A program made the translations under genes and the position numbers. The notes under the pieces were generated by a model. That model was not told the DNA's origin, ran no database searches, and saw nothing but the letters and a program-made list of their open reading frames with translations. Of a stretch of 64,000 nt of DNA, positions 10,078-19,190 are shown piece after piece. How positions within the stretch are numbered: the first letter of the stretch is position 1; each line of letters opens with the position of its first letter. The DNA is from Skermania piniformis (lineage in GTDB: Bacteria > Actinomycetota > Actinomycetes > Mycobacteriales > Mycobacteriaceae): assembly GCF_019285775.1 (NCBI RefSeq), contig NZ_CP079105.1, positions 1,922,001 to 1,986,000 on the forward strand, written 5' to 3'.

Positions 10078-11781
10078 ATGCGAATTCAGCGGGCAACCGG
10101 CGTGTTGCTGGTTGTGGGTGCCGCAGCTGCCGGTCTGCTGACCGGCTGCTCCTCGCAGGACCAGGTGCCGTCGATCGGGTACGCGATCGACAATGTGATT
10201 ACCACCTACAACGCGGGAACGTCGGCCGGCGCGGCCACCGGTGCCAAAGCAGCGTTCGCCCGGGTACTGCCGGGTTTCGGCTATGTCGGCCCGGAGGGCG
10301 CCACGGTGTCCGACACCGACGCCGGTACCGCGAACGTGGTCCCGGGGGAGGTACTGACCGTGCAGTACCGGCTCAATCCGAACGGGGTGTATTCCGACGG
10401 CACCCCCACCACCTGCGACGATCTGGTGCTCGCGTGGACCGCCCACAATGGGCGGTTCACCCTGACCGACGACAAGGGCGCCACCGCGCCCGTGTTCGAT
10501 GCGGCGTCCAGCGCCGGGTACTCCGACATCGACCGGGTGGACTGTCAGCCGGGCTCCAAGGACGCCACGGTGGTGTTCCGCCCCGGCCGCACCGACACGA
10601 ATTGGCGTGCGCTGTTCGGCGCCGGCGATCTGATGCCGGCACATATCGCCGCGAAAGCCGCGAACGTGCCCAGCGTGGTGACGACGGTGCAGTCCGGTGA
10701 CCAGGACGGCATCGGTCGAATTGCCGATTTCTGGAACACCGGGTGGGCGCTCGCTGCCGGCCAGTTGGACCTCTCCCGGTTTCCGTCGTCCGGGCCCTAC
10801 CGGATCGAGTCCTACAGCGCCGAAGACGGATTGGTGTTGGTCGCCAACGACAAGTGGTGGGGTGACCGGCCGGGAACTCCGCGGATCGTGATCTGGCCGA
10901 AGACTGCGGACCTGCCGGGTCGGATCACCGCGGGTGCGGTGCAGGTGGTCGATATCGGCAGCGGGTCGGTGCCGGGCCTGTCGCTGGACGGGTTCACGAG
11001 CACCGATATCGCATCCCGCAGTTCCGAACAACTGATCTTGGCTACCTCCGGCGTCTTCCAGGCAGCTACCGTCCGTAAGGCATTCGGCCTGTGCGTGCCG
11101 CGCAGTGCGCTCTTCGATCAGCTGGGACACGTCGGCGACCCGCCCGAGACGGGGCTCGGCTCCGGGGTGCTCAACACCCGGTTCGTGGCATCGGACGCAT
11201 TGATCTATCCGCCGGCCTCGGCTGCGGGGGTGGCGCTGCGCGGCGGGGACGCCCCGGGTGCCAAGGTCGCCCTCGGCGGTGCGACTCCGACCGTCCGGAT
11301 CGGCTATCTGGGCCCCGATGATCGCCGGTCGAAAACCGTCGCCGCGATCGCCGAGGCGTGTAAGCCCGCAGGGATCACCGTCCAGGATGCTGCGGCTGCG
11401 GATTTCACGCCGAAGGCGTTGCGCGAGGGCACGGTCGACGCGGTTCTGGCCGGGACGGCGGCCGGGGCCGGTGCGGCCGGCACGGCCGAGCCGACCGAGG
11501 CGCTGTACGCCCTGCGGGCCGGCAGCGGGAGCAACTACGGCAACTTCTCCAATCCGCGATTCAACGACATCGTCGACCAGCTCGCGATCGAGCCGAATCC
11601 GGACACCCGACTGACCCTGTCGGTCGAGGGGGAGAACCTGCTGTGGGGGGAGATGCCGACGGTGCCGTTGTTCGACGAGCCGCGCACCGTCGCGTTCGCC
11701 GACGGACTCCGGGCGGCGGTACCGAACCGGACCGAAGCCGGATCGGGCTGGAACATGGACCGGTGGGTACTCCGGCGGTGA
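10078..11781 (+). CDS. Solute-binding lipoprotein of the ABC peptide-transport type (family 5)
   Basis: A 567-residue exported lipoprotein. The N-terminus is a signal peptide with lipobox LLTGC, so Cys24 should be lipidated and the protein held on the outer face of the membrane. The body resembles the periplasmic oligopeptide-binding family 5. It sits between secF and apt, where M. tuberculosis has Rv2585c, also a putative substrate-binding lipoprotein. No permease or ATPase gene is adjacent, so its transporter partner and ligand are unknown. The stop overlaps the apt start (GTGA), implying coupled translation. Confidence 0.88.
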   Translation: MRIQRATGVLLVVGAAAAGLLTGCSSQDQVPSIGYAIDNVITTYNAGTSAGAATGAKAAFARVLPGFGYVGPEGATVSDTDAGTANVVPGEVLTVQYRLNPNGVYSDGTPTTCDDLVLAWTAHNGRFTLTDDKGATAPVFDAASSAGYSDIDRVDCQPGSKDATVVFRPGRTDTNWRALFGAGDLMPAHIAAKAANVPSVVTTVQSGDQDGIGRIADFWNTGWALAAGQLDLSRFPSSGPYRIESYSAEDGLVLVANDKWWGDRPGTPRIVIWPKTADLPGRITAGAVQVVDIGSGSVPGLSLDGFTSTDIASRSSEQLILATSGVFQAATVRKAFGLCVPRSALFDQLGHVGDPPETGLGSGVLNTRFVASDALIYPPASAAGVALRGGDAPGAKVALGGATPTVRIGYLGPDDRRSKTVAAIAEACKPAGITVQDAAAADFTPKALREGTVDAVLAGTAAGAGAAGTAEPTEALYALRAGSGSNYGNFSNPRFNDIVDQLAIEPNPDTRLTLSVEGENLLWGEMPTVPLFDEPRTVAFADGLRAAVPNRTEAGSGWNMDRWVLRR

Positions 11782-12326
11782 TCGATCCGGCCCGACCGAC
11801 CGGGGAGTCGGCCGGCGCCGCGGTCGAGCGGTTGACCCGTTGGTGCGACGACTTCCCCGTGTCCGGCGTCCGATTCGCCGATCTGACACCGGTGTTCGCC
11901 GATGCCGCCGGCTATCGCAGCGTGCTGGACGGGTTGGTTGCGGTCGCCGGTGACGTCGATCTGGTGGCGGGCCTGGACGCTCGCGGCTTTCTGTTGGCCG
12001 GCGGTGTCGCGCTGCGCCTGGGCACCGGAGTCCTCGCCGTGCGTAAGGCGGGCAAGTTGCCGCCGCCGGTACACGGACGGGAGTACGTGCTGGAGTACGG
12101 CACCGCCCGGCTGGAGATACCGGCCGCCGGTATCGACCTGACCGGTCGGCGGATTCTGCTGGTGGATGACGTACTCGCGACCGGCGGCACCCTCCGCGCC
12201 GCGACCGAACTGTTGGAGTCGGCCGGTGCGGTGGTGCCTGCTGCTGCGGTGGTGCTGGAGATCGTCGCCTTGGCCGGGCGGGCGGCGCTCGGTGGCCGGC
12301 CGTGCCACTCGCTGGTCCAGGTCTGA
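11778..12326 (+). CDS. apt: Adenine phosphoribosyltransferase
   Basis: Salvages adenine to AMP using PRPP in the cytoplasm. The 182-residue protein has the family opening region with FADLTPVF, the GLDARGFLLAGGVAL loop, the flexible KAGKLPPP segment and the PRPP-binding motif ILLVDDVLATGGT (Asp130, Asp131). The GTG at 11778 overlaps the upstream stop. The position just before rel is conserved in mycolic-acid bacteria and joins nucleotide salvage with the stringent response. Confidence 0.95.
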   Translation: MIDPARPTGESAGAAVERLTRWCDDFPVSGVRFADLTPVFADAAGYRSVLDGLVAVAGDVDLVAGLDARGFLLAGGVALRLGTGVLAVRKAGKLPPPVHGREYVLEYGTARLEIPAAGIDLTGRRILLVDDVLATGGTLRAATELLESAGAVVPAAAVVLEIVALAGRAALGGRPCHSLVQV

Positions 12327-12427
12327 ACCGCGCGGCAACTCTCGCGCGGCCGCCGACCGGTATGCGGGATAAAGTTGAGCCCTGACGCAAGTGTCGGATG
12401 ACACGCGGTCCGCAGCAGGAGGTTGCG

Positions 12428-14809
12428 TTGACTCAGGATCTCGACCAGGCGAGCACCGGGTACGCCGAGGATCCGGGCAGCACCGGAACGGCATCGCCGG
12501 CCAAACCGGTGGAGACGCCGGCGCCGGTTCCGAGCTCGGCCTCGCGCAGAGTACGCGCGCGACTGGCCCGGCGAATCACCACGCAGCGGCACGCCGCGGT
12601 CAAGCCGGTGCTGGAGCCGCTGGTGGCGATTCACCGTGAGCTCTATCCGAAGGCGAACCTGGCATTTCTGCAGCGTGCTTTCGACGTCGCCGATGCCAAG
12701 CACGCCGGGCAGTTCCGCAAGTCCGGCGACCCCTACATCACCCACCCGCTGGCGGTGGCGAACATTCTCGCCGAGCTCGGCATGGATACCACCACGCTGG
12801 TAGCTGCGTTGTTGCACGACACCGTCGAGGACACCGGATATACGCTGGACCAGCTGACTGCAGACTTCGGTGACGAGGTATCGCATCTGGTCGACGGGGT
12901 GACCAAGCTGCAGAAGGTGAATCTGGGAACCGCGGCCGAGGCGGAGACGATCCGCAAGATGGTCATCGCGATGGCCCGCGATCCGCGGGTCCTGGTGATC
13001 AAGGTCGCCGACCGGTTGCACAACATGCGCACGATGCGATTCCTGCCGCCGGAAAAGCAGGCCCGCAAGGCGAAGGAAACACTCGAAGTGATCGCGCCGC
13101 TGGCGCATCGGCTGGGCATGGCAACGGTCAAATGGGAGCTGGAAGACCTCTCGTTCGCCATTCTGCATCCCAAGCGCTACGACGAGATCGTCCGCTTGGT
13201 CGCCGATCGGGCGCCGTCGCGCGACATCTACCTGACCAAGGTGCGCGACGAGATCACCACCTCGCTGACCAACTCGCGGATCGAGGCGAAGGTCGACGGG
13301 CGACCGAAACATTACTGGTCGATCTACCAGAAGATGATCGTCAAAGGGCGCGAGTTCGACGATATCCACGACCTGGTCGGCATCCGGATCCTGGCCGACG
13401 ACACCCGAGACTGCTACGCAGCGGTCGGCGTGGTGCATTCGCTGTGGCAGCCGATGGCGGGCCGGTTCAAGGATTACATCGCTCAACCGCGCTACGGGGT
13501 CTACCAGTCGTTGCACACGACGGTCATCGGGCCCGAGGGCAAGCCGTTGGAGGTGCAGATTCGCACCCGGGACATGCACCGTACGGCCGAATACGGTATT
13601 GCTGCCCACTGGCGATACAAGGAGTTGCGCGGCAAGGAAGTCCGCGGCAAGGAGGCGACGCGACCGGCCGACGCGGCGGCCGAGATCGACGACATGGCCT
13701 GGATGCGCCAGCTGCTCGACTGGCAGCGGGAGGCGGTAGATCCGGGCGAGTTCCTGGAGCAGTTGCGCTACGACCTCAGGGTGAAGGAGATCTTCGTCTT
13801 CACTCCGAAGGGCGATGTGATCACGCTGCCGGTGAACTCGACGCCGGTGGACTTCGCCTATGCGGTCCACACCGAGGTCGGGCACCGGTGTATCGGAGCT
13901 CGGGTGGACGGTCGATTGGTCGCCTTGGAGCGGCCCTTGCAGAACGGCGAGCGAGTCGAGGTGTTCACCTCGAAGGCGACCGGTGCCGGACCCAGTCGGG
14001 ACTGGCAGAAGTTTGTCGTGTCACCGCGGGCGCGGGCGAAGATTCGGCAGTGGTTCGCCAAGGAGCGGCGGGAGGAGGCGCTCGAAGCCGGCAAGGACGC
14101 GATCGCCAAGGAAGTGCGTCGGGTCGGCCTCCCGCTCCAGCGTCTGGCCAACGCGGATTCGATCACTGCGCTGGCCAAGGAGTTGCAATACCTCGACGTG
14201 TCCGCGCTGTACGCGGCCGTCGGCGAGAACCAGGTGTCCGCGCAACATGTCGTGCAACGACTGGTGGCCCAGCTGGGCGGCGTGGGTACGGTCGAGGAGG
14301 AGCTGGCCGAGCGGTCCACGCCGTCCACCGTGTCGGCCCGGCCGGCCAGCGGCGGGGATGTCGGCATCCTGATCCCCGGGGCGCCCGGCACCGTCGCGAA
14401 GCTGGCCAAGTGCTGTACCCCGGTGCCCGGTGACGCGATCCTGGGCTTCGTCACCCGAAGCAAGTCGGTCAGCGTGCACCGCACCGACTGCACCAACATC
14501 GGCTCGCTGCGGCAACAGCCCGAGCGAATTCTCGACGTCGAGTGGGCGCCGTCGCCGTCGTCGGTGTTCCTCGTCGCGATCCAGATCGAAGCGCTGGACC
14601 GGCAACGACTGCTGTCGGATGTGACGCGCGTGCTGGCCGACGAAAAGGTCAACATTCTGTCTGCATCGGTCGCTACGTCCGGCGATCGGGTCGCTGTGTC
14701 GAAGTTCACATTCGAGATGGGTGACCCCAAGCATCTGGGCTATTTGCTGAACGTCGTGCGTAATGTCGAAGGGGTATACGACGTCTACCGGGTCACGTCG
14801 GCTTCTTGA
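12428..14809 (+). CDS. rel: Bifunctional (p)ppGpp synthetase/hydrolase Rel
   Basis: Makes and degrades (p)ppGpp, the stringent-response alarmone. Domains in order: an HD hydrolase with LLHDTVEDT, a synthetase with [13 protein letters not shown] and [12 protein letters not shown], a TGS domain ([14 protein letters not shown]), a zinc-finger-like region with KCCTPVPGD, and a C-terminal ACT domain. GRFKD corresponds to the RXKD signature of bifunctional enzymes, not the EXDD of synthetase-only RelA. The TTG at 12428 is preferred because AGGAGG (12417-12422) is five bases upstream, giving 793 residues, close to the M. tuberculosis enzyme. An in-frame ATG at 12398 is the alternative. Confidence 0.95.
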   Translation: MTQDLDQASTGYAEDPGSTGTASPAKPVETPAPVPSSASRRVRARLARRITTQRHAAVKPVLEPLVAIHRELYPKANLAFLQRAFDVADAKHAGQFRKSGDPYITHPLAVANILAELGMDTTTLVAALLHDTVEDTGYTLDQLTADFGDEVSHLVDGVTKLQKVNLGTAAEAETIRKMVIAMARDPRVLVIKVADRLHNMRTMRFLPPEKQARKAKETLEVIAPLAHRLGMATVKWELEDLSFAILHPKRYDEIVRLVADRAPSRDIYLTKVRDEITTSLTNSRIEAKVDGRPKHYWSIYQKMIVKGREFDDIHDLVGIRILADDTRDCYAAVGVVHSLWQPMAGRFKDYIAQPRYGVYQSLHTTVIGPEGKPLEVQIRTRDMHRTAEYGIAAHWRYKELRGKEVRGKEATRPADAAAEIDDMAWMRQLLDWQREAVDPGEFLEQLRYDLRVKEIFVFTPKGDVITLPVNSTPVDFAYAVHTEVGHRCIGARVDGRLVALERPLQNGERVEVFTSKATGAGPSRDWQKFVVSPRARAKIRQWFAKERREEALEAGKDAIAKEVRRVGLPLQRLANADSITALAKELQYLDVSALYAAVGENQVSAQHVVQRLVAQLGGVGTVEEELAERSTPSTVSARPASGGDVGILIPGAPGTVAKLAKCCTPVPGDAILGFVTRSKSVSVHRTDCTNIGSLRQQPERILDVEWAPSPSSVFLVAIQIEALDRQRLLSDVTRVLADEKVNILSASVATSGDRVAVSKFTFEMGDPKHLGYLLNVVRNVEGVYDVYRVTSAS

Positions 14810-15014
14810 CCGGCGCACAGTTCAATATTATCGGCGAGTTGCGTGATCGGATGCCCGTAATTCGGCCGACGCCTGGTACAAAAAAATTGATGGCAGTCGC
14901 AAGCGTTGACGACTGTCGCCGCGCAGGTCGGTCCGGCGTGCCGCGCCGGATTCGACGTCGAGATTTTCGACGGGGGATTTGTCTCGGTGCCCAGTGATCG
15001 GCAGGAAGGACGTC
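14810..15014. other. AT-richer boundary between rel and the secretion block
   Basis: This 205-base gap is less GC-rich than its surroundings, with TATTAT at 14826-14831 and an A-run near 14880. It also holds a short inverted repeat, CAGTCG (14894-14899) with CGACTG (14910-14915). TTGACC and TATTAT are only 14 bases apart, too close for a confident promoter. The gap probably contains the promoter of the secretion block. I found no attachment-site-like repeat, tRNA end or integrase remnant in it. Confidence 0.4.
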
Positions 15015-16907
15015 ATGAGCGACGACGGGCCGCACGAGCCGCATGAGGAGCACCGGGAACAGTCGGGATTCCGCCGCGAAGTGTCGCGATGGTATTCGGC
15101 ACTCAATCCCGGCGCGAATCGCGACTCGGGCGGTGATCCCGACGCGGAACCGGCTTCCGGTTCCGATGCCGGTCGGAAAGAGGAAAAACCGGAATCCGCT
15201 GCCGCTGGGGGACCGAAACCCGGCGACTCCGGCCCGGCGCCGACGGCGTCATCGGACGACGGCGCGGCGCCGGAGCTGGCGCAGCGCGACCCGGGAACGT
15301 CGGAGTTGGCTCGGCGGGTGCCGAAGAGTCCGGCAGATTCTGCGGCAGCGACACCCGCGGCAGCCGATGGGACCGATTCGGTGGACGACACCGGCAAGTC
15401 GACGGCGTCGGCTCCGCCCGTGCCGATGACCGAAGCGCCCGAAGCAGAGAAACCGAAGGGCGAGACCGCCGCGGAGGGAACCGCCGCGGACCCCGCCGAC
15501 GCGGGTGGGCGCTGGTCGGGCATGACGAAGCCGGGGGGCGTCGCCAAGCCGGCTGCGGCTGCGGCGGTGGTGGTCGGCGCCGGTGCTGCGGCAGCTGCCG
15601 CGGCCAAGGCGCGCGCCGACAAGCAGGAGCTGGCAGCCAAGAAGGCAGCGAAGAAGGCAGCGAAGGCCGAAGCGGAGGCCGCACGGGCGATCGAGGAGAA
15701 GCAGGCCCGCGACGCCGCCGCGGCGGCACAGGCTGCCGCAGCATCGGCGAAAGAGGCCGAGGACAGGGCAGCGGCCGAGCACAAGGCGGCGGCCGAGCAC
15801 GCCGGCGGGGAGCGGGCGGCCACGGACCAGACGCCCAAGCAGCTGGCCGCGGCGCGGAAGGCGGCCGAGGACGAGGCCAAGGCGGCCCGGCATCAAGCAG
15901 CGGCCAAAGCGGCCGAAGCGAAGGCAGCGCTGGCGAAGGAATCCGCGGCGGAACAGGCCGAGTCGACGAAGGCCACTGCCGACTCGGCGAAGGCCGATCG
16001 GCCGCAATCCGGCAAGCCGGCCGCGGCTGCGGCCGGCGCGGCTGCGGTCGCGGCGGCCGGCGCCGCCGCGGCGACGGCCGGGCGGGGCGAGTCCGGTAGC
16101 GGGAAGCAATCGACGTGGTCCCAGCCGGGCGCCGCGGAACCGGCGCGGCCCGCGGTCGCCGAAACCGTTCCCCCGGCGCCTACCTCGACGAGCCGGTTCG
16201 AGCCGCGGGAGATCGATCTTCGGCCGGTTCGCCGGACCAAGCGGCGGCTGCCGTGGGTGCCCGCGTTGGTCGGCGCGCTGCTGGTGGTCGGACTGGTGGC
16301 GGCAAGCATCTGGGCTTTGCACCGGTCCGGTAATTCGGTGGACGACAGCCGGAGTGTCGCGGCGCCGGCTACGGACTCGTCGGCAACCGAGTCGTCGACT
16401 GCCCCATCGTCGGCAGCCGAGTCGTCGGCCGGCGAATCGGCAGCCCCGGCACCCGGTCCGACGACCGGCACGGAAACTCCCGGTACCTCGTCGGCGTCCG
16501 CGACGTCGAGTGGTGCCGCGCCGGTCTCCGCCGCCGCGGCCGACCAGTGCCCGCGGGCGCAGGACGGTCGGACCGTCACCGGAGACGGTCCGGGCGGTAC
16601 CGATTCCGGTCCGGCGGCCATCATGTGGTTTCAGCATTCGTTCTATGTCGAGCGGTCGGCGGCCCGGGCGCGGGACGCGGTGGCGCCGGACGCTCAGGTG
16701 CCCGCGACCGACACGCTGCAGCAAGGCATCGACAGCATCCCACCAGGTACGCGGCATTGCCTCAAGATTGAACGAGTGGACACCGGTCGTTATGTGGTGG
16801 ATCTCGTGGAGTTCCTCCCGGACGGGCAGCTCGCGGGATACAAGCAGACGGTGACCACGGCGGACGTCGGCGGTCGCACCCTGATCACCGGCATCGCAGC
16901 AGGTTAG
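15015..16907 (+). CDS. Large Ala/Lys-rich single-pass membrane protein at the head of the T4SS-like block
   Basis: A 630-residue protein with no recognised catalytic motif. Residues 1 to about 190 are acidic and low-complexity. About 190-325 form a long Ala/Lys/Glu-rich stretch likely to be helical or coiled coil. One membrane helix lies near 413-435, preceded by basic residues, which predicts a cytoplasmic N-terminus. After a Ser/Thr/Ala-rich linker comes a compact external domain of roughly 100 residues with two cysteines (DQCPRAQDG and TRHCLKIE). AGGAAGGA precedes the ATG. It opens the operon-like block, so a structural or scaffold role in the secretion machine is inferred, not shown. Confidence 0.75.
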   Translation: MSDDGPHEPHEEHREQSGFRREVSRWYSALNPGANRDSGGDPDAEPASGSDAGRKEEKPESAAAGGPKPGDSGPAPTASSDDGAAPELAQRDPGTSELARRVPKSPADSAAATPAAADGTDSVDDTGKSTASAPPVPMTEAPEAEKPKGETAAEGTAADPADAGGRWSGMTKPGGVAKPAAAAAVVVGAGAAAAAAAKARADKQELAAKKAAKKAAKAEAEAARAIEEKQARDAAAAAQAAAASAKEAEDRAAAEHKAAAEHAGGERAATDQTPKQLAAARKAAEDEAKAARHQAAAKAAEAKAALAKESAAEQAESTKATADSAKADRPQSGKPAAAAAGAAAVAAAGAAAATAGRGESGSGKQSTWSQPGAAEPARPAVAETVPPAPTSTSRFEPREIDLRPVRRTKRRLPWVPALVGALLVVGLVAASIWALHRSGNSVDDSRSVAAPATDSSATESSTAPSSAAESSAGESAAPAPGPTTGTETPGTSSASATSSGAAPVSAAAADQCPRAQDGRTVTGDGPGGTDSGPAAIMWFQHSFYVERSAARARDAVAPDAQVPATDTLQQGIDSIPPGTRHCLKIERVDTGRYVVDLVEFLPDGQLAGYKQTVTTADVGGRTLITGIAAG

Positions 16908-16916
16908 GAACTTGCG

Positions 16917-17024
16917 ATGATGGGCGTAACGAGTTGGGGCAGGTGGCGGCCGACGCCTCCGGCGCCGGTTCGGCATGCCCGACCGACAGCTGCTGGGTGG
17001 CACGGAACGACCGGGAACGGCTGA
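16917..17024 (+). CDS. Possible 35-residue small protein or leader peptide
   Basis: A short frame starting ATGATG seven bases after AGGA, ending in a TGA one base before the ATG of the next gene. It would encode a Trp/Pro/Arg/Gly-rich peptide (MMGVTSWGRWRPTPP at its start). The spacing at both ends suits translational coupling, and the downstream gene has no good ribosome-binding site of its own. The frame may still be chance. Conservation in related genomes would decide. Confidence 0.3.
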   Translation: MMGVTSWGRWRPTPPAPVRHARPTAAGWHGTTGNG

Positions 17025-17025
17025 T

Positions 17026-17688
17026 ATGACTGCCGCGACCAGTTCTGATACCGGCGGCAGTAACTCGGCAAACGATGAATCACGCGTGGCCGGAGTGGTT
17101 CCACCGCCGGAGGACCGCCGTGCCGCGGTGTGGGACCGGCCGGTGCCGGGCAGCGGCCGCGCGCCGTTGTTCTGGCTGATGGGGGTGCACGGCGGTGCCG
17201 GTGCAACCACGTTGGCTCGGCTGCTGGAACCGGCCGCGGACTGCTGGCGTCGTTGGCCGGCCGTGCTCAACCAGGAATCGCCGTACGTGGTCCTGGTGGC
17301 CCGCGAGACGATCCCGGGGCTGAGCCGGGCGCACGAACTGCTCCGGCAACACCGTTCGGGGTTGGCCGGACCCAGCTCGGTGCTCGGGCTGATCATCACT
17401 GCTGCCCGCCCAGGTCGGGTGCCGGCCGAGATTCGGCGCTATCGCGAGGTCATCGGCGTGCTCGCCGGCAACGTGTGGCGGATCGACTGGCACGAAGAAT
17501 GGATGCTGGTCGAGCCGGAGGACCTGCCCGTGTGGGTACCCGGTGAATCCAGCCCTGTCAAGCGTCGGTCGGATCCGTTGCTCACCGTGTCGCCCGATAT
17601 CCGAGAACTCGGCGACAGCATCCTCGACGTCGTCCGAGAGGTTGTGTCCAGCAGCACCGATTACCAGGAAACGAAAGGTCAACCATGA
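17026..17688 (+). CDS. MinD/ParA-like protein with degenerate P-loop (DUF6668-like)
   Basis: A 220-residue cytoplasmic protein. After a disordered N-terminus it has GVHGGAGATT (53-62), which looks like a deviant Walker A loop of the ParA/MinD type, but both expected lysines are replaced (His and Ala). ATP hydrolysis is therefore doubtful. It resembles proteins grouped as DUF6668 that accompany actinobacterial conjugation loci; that family name is recalled, not tested. The ATG at 17026 is preferred over one at 16975 in the same frame. The stop overlaps the next gene (ATGA). Confidence 0.65.
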   Translation: MTAATSSDTGGSNSANDESRVAGVVPPPEDRRAAVWDRPVPGSGRAPLFWLMGVHGGAGATTLARLLEPAADCWRRWPAVLNQESPYVVLVARETIPGLSRAHELLRQHRSGLAGPSSVLGLIITAARPGRVPAEIRRYREVIGVLAGNVWRIDWHEEWMLVEPEDLPVWVPGESSPVKRRSDPLLTVSPDIRELGDSILDVVREVVSSSTDYQETKGQP

Positions 17689-17981
17689 GCATGCTCGCCG
17701 CTGCAGTCGACGGGTACACCATCTACGCCCAGCAGATCAGCAATGTCACGCCCGAGGCGCCCCCGGGTTCGGAACAGATCATGAAGCTGGTCCGATGGCT
17801 GATGTGGTTCGTCCTGCTGATGGGCATCACCGGAATCATCTGGGCTGGAGGCAAGTTCGCCTGGGAGCGATACAACGGTGGGCCGCTGGAGTCGCCGAAG
17901 ATCGTGATCGGGGCCTTGGTCGGCGGCATCATCGCCACCAGTGCGGGCACCATCATGAACGCCGTGATCCTGAACAGTTAG
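17685..17981 (+). CDS. Small two-helix membrane protein, VirB2/pilin-like
   Basis: A 98-residue protein. A short N-terminal segment is followed by one helix (about 37-54, WLMWFVLLMGITGIIWAGG), a short charged loop, and a second Gly/Ala-rich helix (about 73-92). Size, topology and position before the VirB8-like and TrbL-like genes resemble VirB2/TrbC-type subunits. Sequence identity to known pilins is not evident by eye. It overlaps the upstream gene by four bases. Confidence 0.6.
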   Translation: MSMLAAAVDGYTIYAQQISNVTPEAPPGSEQIMKLVRWLMWFVLLMGITGIIWAGGKFAWERYNGGPLESPKIVIGALVGGIIATSAGTIMNAVILNS

Positions 17982-17987
17982 GTCGCG

Positions 17988-18302
17988 GTGATGCTCGCTT
18001 GCGCCGCGACGGTACCGGTCGAAGGGGAGATGGTGCCGGGCTACGGAGAATCGGTACTGGCCTACAAGCAGATGCCGGCCGACGTGATCGAGCCGATCAT
18101 GTCGTTGCTCGGCTGGTTGTTGTGGGCGGTGCTGGCATTCTGCTTGGCCTGGTTGATCGTCTCGGCCGGTCGGCTCTGGTTCGGCGTGCGCAGTGGCGAC
18201 ATCGGTTCCAACGACGGAACCCACGGTGTGCTGATGAGTTTGGTCGGTGCGATCTTGGCCAGTTCGGCGACGGTGGTCGCCCTGGCGCTGCTGCCGACCT
18301 GA
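17988..18302 (+). CDS. Second small two-helix membrane protein of the secretion block
   Basis: A 104-residue protein (103 if the ATG at 17991 is used) with the same layout as its upstream neighbour: a polar N-terminus, a helix near 39-61, a short loop with a charged GVRSGDIGSNDG turn, and a second helix near 80-100. The pair may be a diverged duplication or play VirB2-like and VirB3-like roles. It follows the first gene after only six bases. Confidence 0.6.
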   Translation: MMLACAATVPVEGEMVPGYGESVLAYKQMPADVIEPIMSLLGWLLWAVLAFCLAWLIVSAGRLWFGVRSGDIGSNDGTHGVLMSLVGAILASSATVVALALLPT

Positions 18303-18338
18303 ACACGGTTCGATAGTTGAGTTTGGAGGCTCGGCCAC

Positions 18339-19190
18339 ATGAGCAATAGGGCCGCAATGAGTAGTAGGAGAGACTCGCCCCCGCGCGAACGAGTGTCTTT
18401 CGGGCTCGTCGCGTCGGCCGCCGCCCTGGCGCTGATCGTGGTCGCGGGAGTGTTCGCTTTCGTTCAGATGCGTGGATCGGACGCGTCCCCGGCACCGTCG
18501 GGACAGTCGGCCTCGCCGCCCGCAGTCGGTCCGGCCGGCGGTGCCGGCTTCGGTGCGGCCGACGTGGACCTTTTCGGCCGCCGGGTCGACGTCCCCGACA
18601 ACCCGGCCGGGCAGCCGCTCGCGCAGACTCCGGGGACGCAGAAGCGACCGACCGACTCGGATTGGCTGACCGCTGCGCCGAAGGGGATGGACGGACCAGG
18701 TGGCTGGCAGCGGGTCTACGGAGTCTCGGTGCCGTTCTCGAGTTCCGACGGTCCGGCCCGGATCGACGGTGGCCTGGCAGTCGGCTACGCGCACACGCCA
18801 CAGGGGGCGGCGCTCGCGGCGGCACAGATCTCCTACCGGATGAACGCTCGCCCGGCGGACCGGGATCTGTACGCCCGACAGGTCGGTGTGGCGCCACAAC
18901 AGCTGGCCCAGTTCGACCGCCTGGTCTCGGATAACAAGCTGCCCGCGCAACAGCCGGAGAAGGTCACCCGGTTCTTGATCGCCTCGGACGCGTTCCAGGT
19001 CGAGTCGTACGCCGACGACATGGCGATCGTGCGGCTGGCCGCCCGTGGCCCGACGGTGGAAGGTCGACAAACCTGGTTGGCCACCCGATTGGTGACGGTC
19101 TGGCAAGACGGCGACTGGAAGCTCAAGCCGGTCACCGGGCGGCCGCAGACCGAAACCCTGACCTCGCTGATCGGCTGGACCCCGTGGTGA
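18339..19190 (+). CDS. Membrane-anchored VirB8/TcpC-like protein
   Basis: A 283-residue protein with a short basic cytoplasmic N-terminus, one membrane helix (about 20-42) and an external domain of about 200 residues. The end of that domain (WLATRLVTVWQDGDWKLKP, closing GWTPW) has the strand pattern of the NTF2-like fold used by VirB8 and TcpC assembly factors. GGAGG is nine bases upstream of the ATG. The role as a periplasmic-side scaffold is inferred from topology and context. It overlaps the TrbL-like gene. Confidence 0.6.
   Translation: MSNRAAMSSRRDSPPRERVSFGLVASAAALALIVVAGVFAFVQMRGSDASPAPSGQSASPPAVGPAGGAGFGAADVDLFGRRVDVPDNPAGQPLAQTPGTQKRPTDSDWLTAAPKGMDGPGGWQRVYGVSVPFSSSDGPARIDGGLAVGYAHTPQGAALAAAQISYRMNARPADRDLYARQVGVAPQQLAQFDRLVSDNKLPAQQPEKVTRFLIASDAFQVESYADDMAIVRLAARGPTVEGRQTWLATRLVTVWQDGDWKLKPVTGRPQTETLTSLIGWTPW

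Noticed and set aside
9862-12390. An 842-codon minus-strand frame across secF, the lipoprotein and apt
   Set aside because: The plus-strand genes have clear signatures (SecF, lipobox, PRPP motif), and the minus translation is Arg/Pro/Gly-rich with no domain.
14826-14831. TATTAT after rel as a confident promoter -10
   Set aside because: The only -35-like TTGACC is 14 bases away, too short for a reliable sigma-70-type promoter, so it is mentioned only as part of the boundary region.
15590-15980. The Ala/Lys codon-rich stretch as a DNA tandem repeat or CRISPR-like array
   Set aside because: There is no fixed unit length or conserved spacer pattern; repetitiveness comes from amino acid composition.
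15249-17399. A 716-codon minus-strand frame in the Ala-rich gene
   Set aside because: It is Arg/Gly-rich noise complementary to Ala/Lys-rich coding sequence, and the plus frame has a good ribosome-binding site and a membrane helix.
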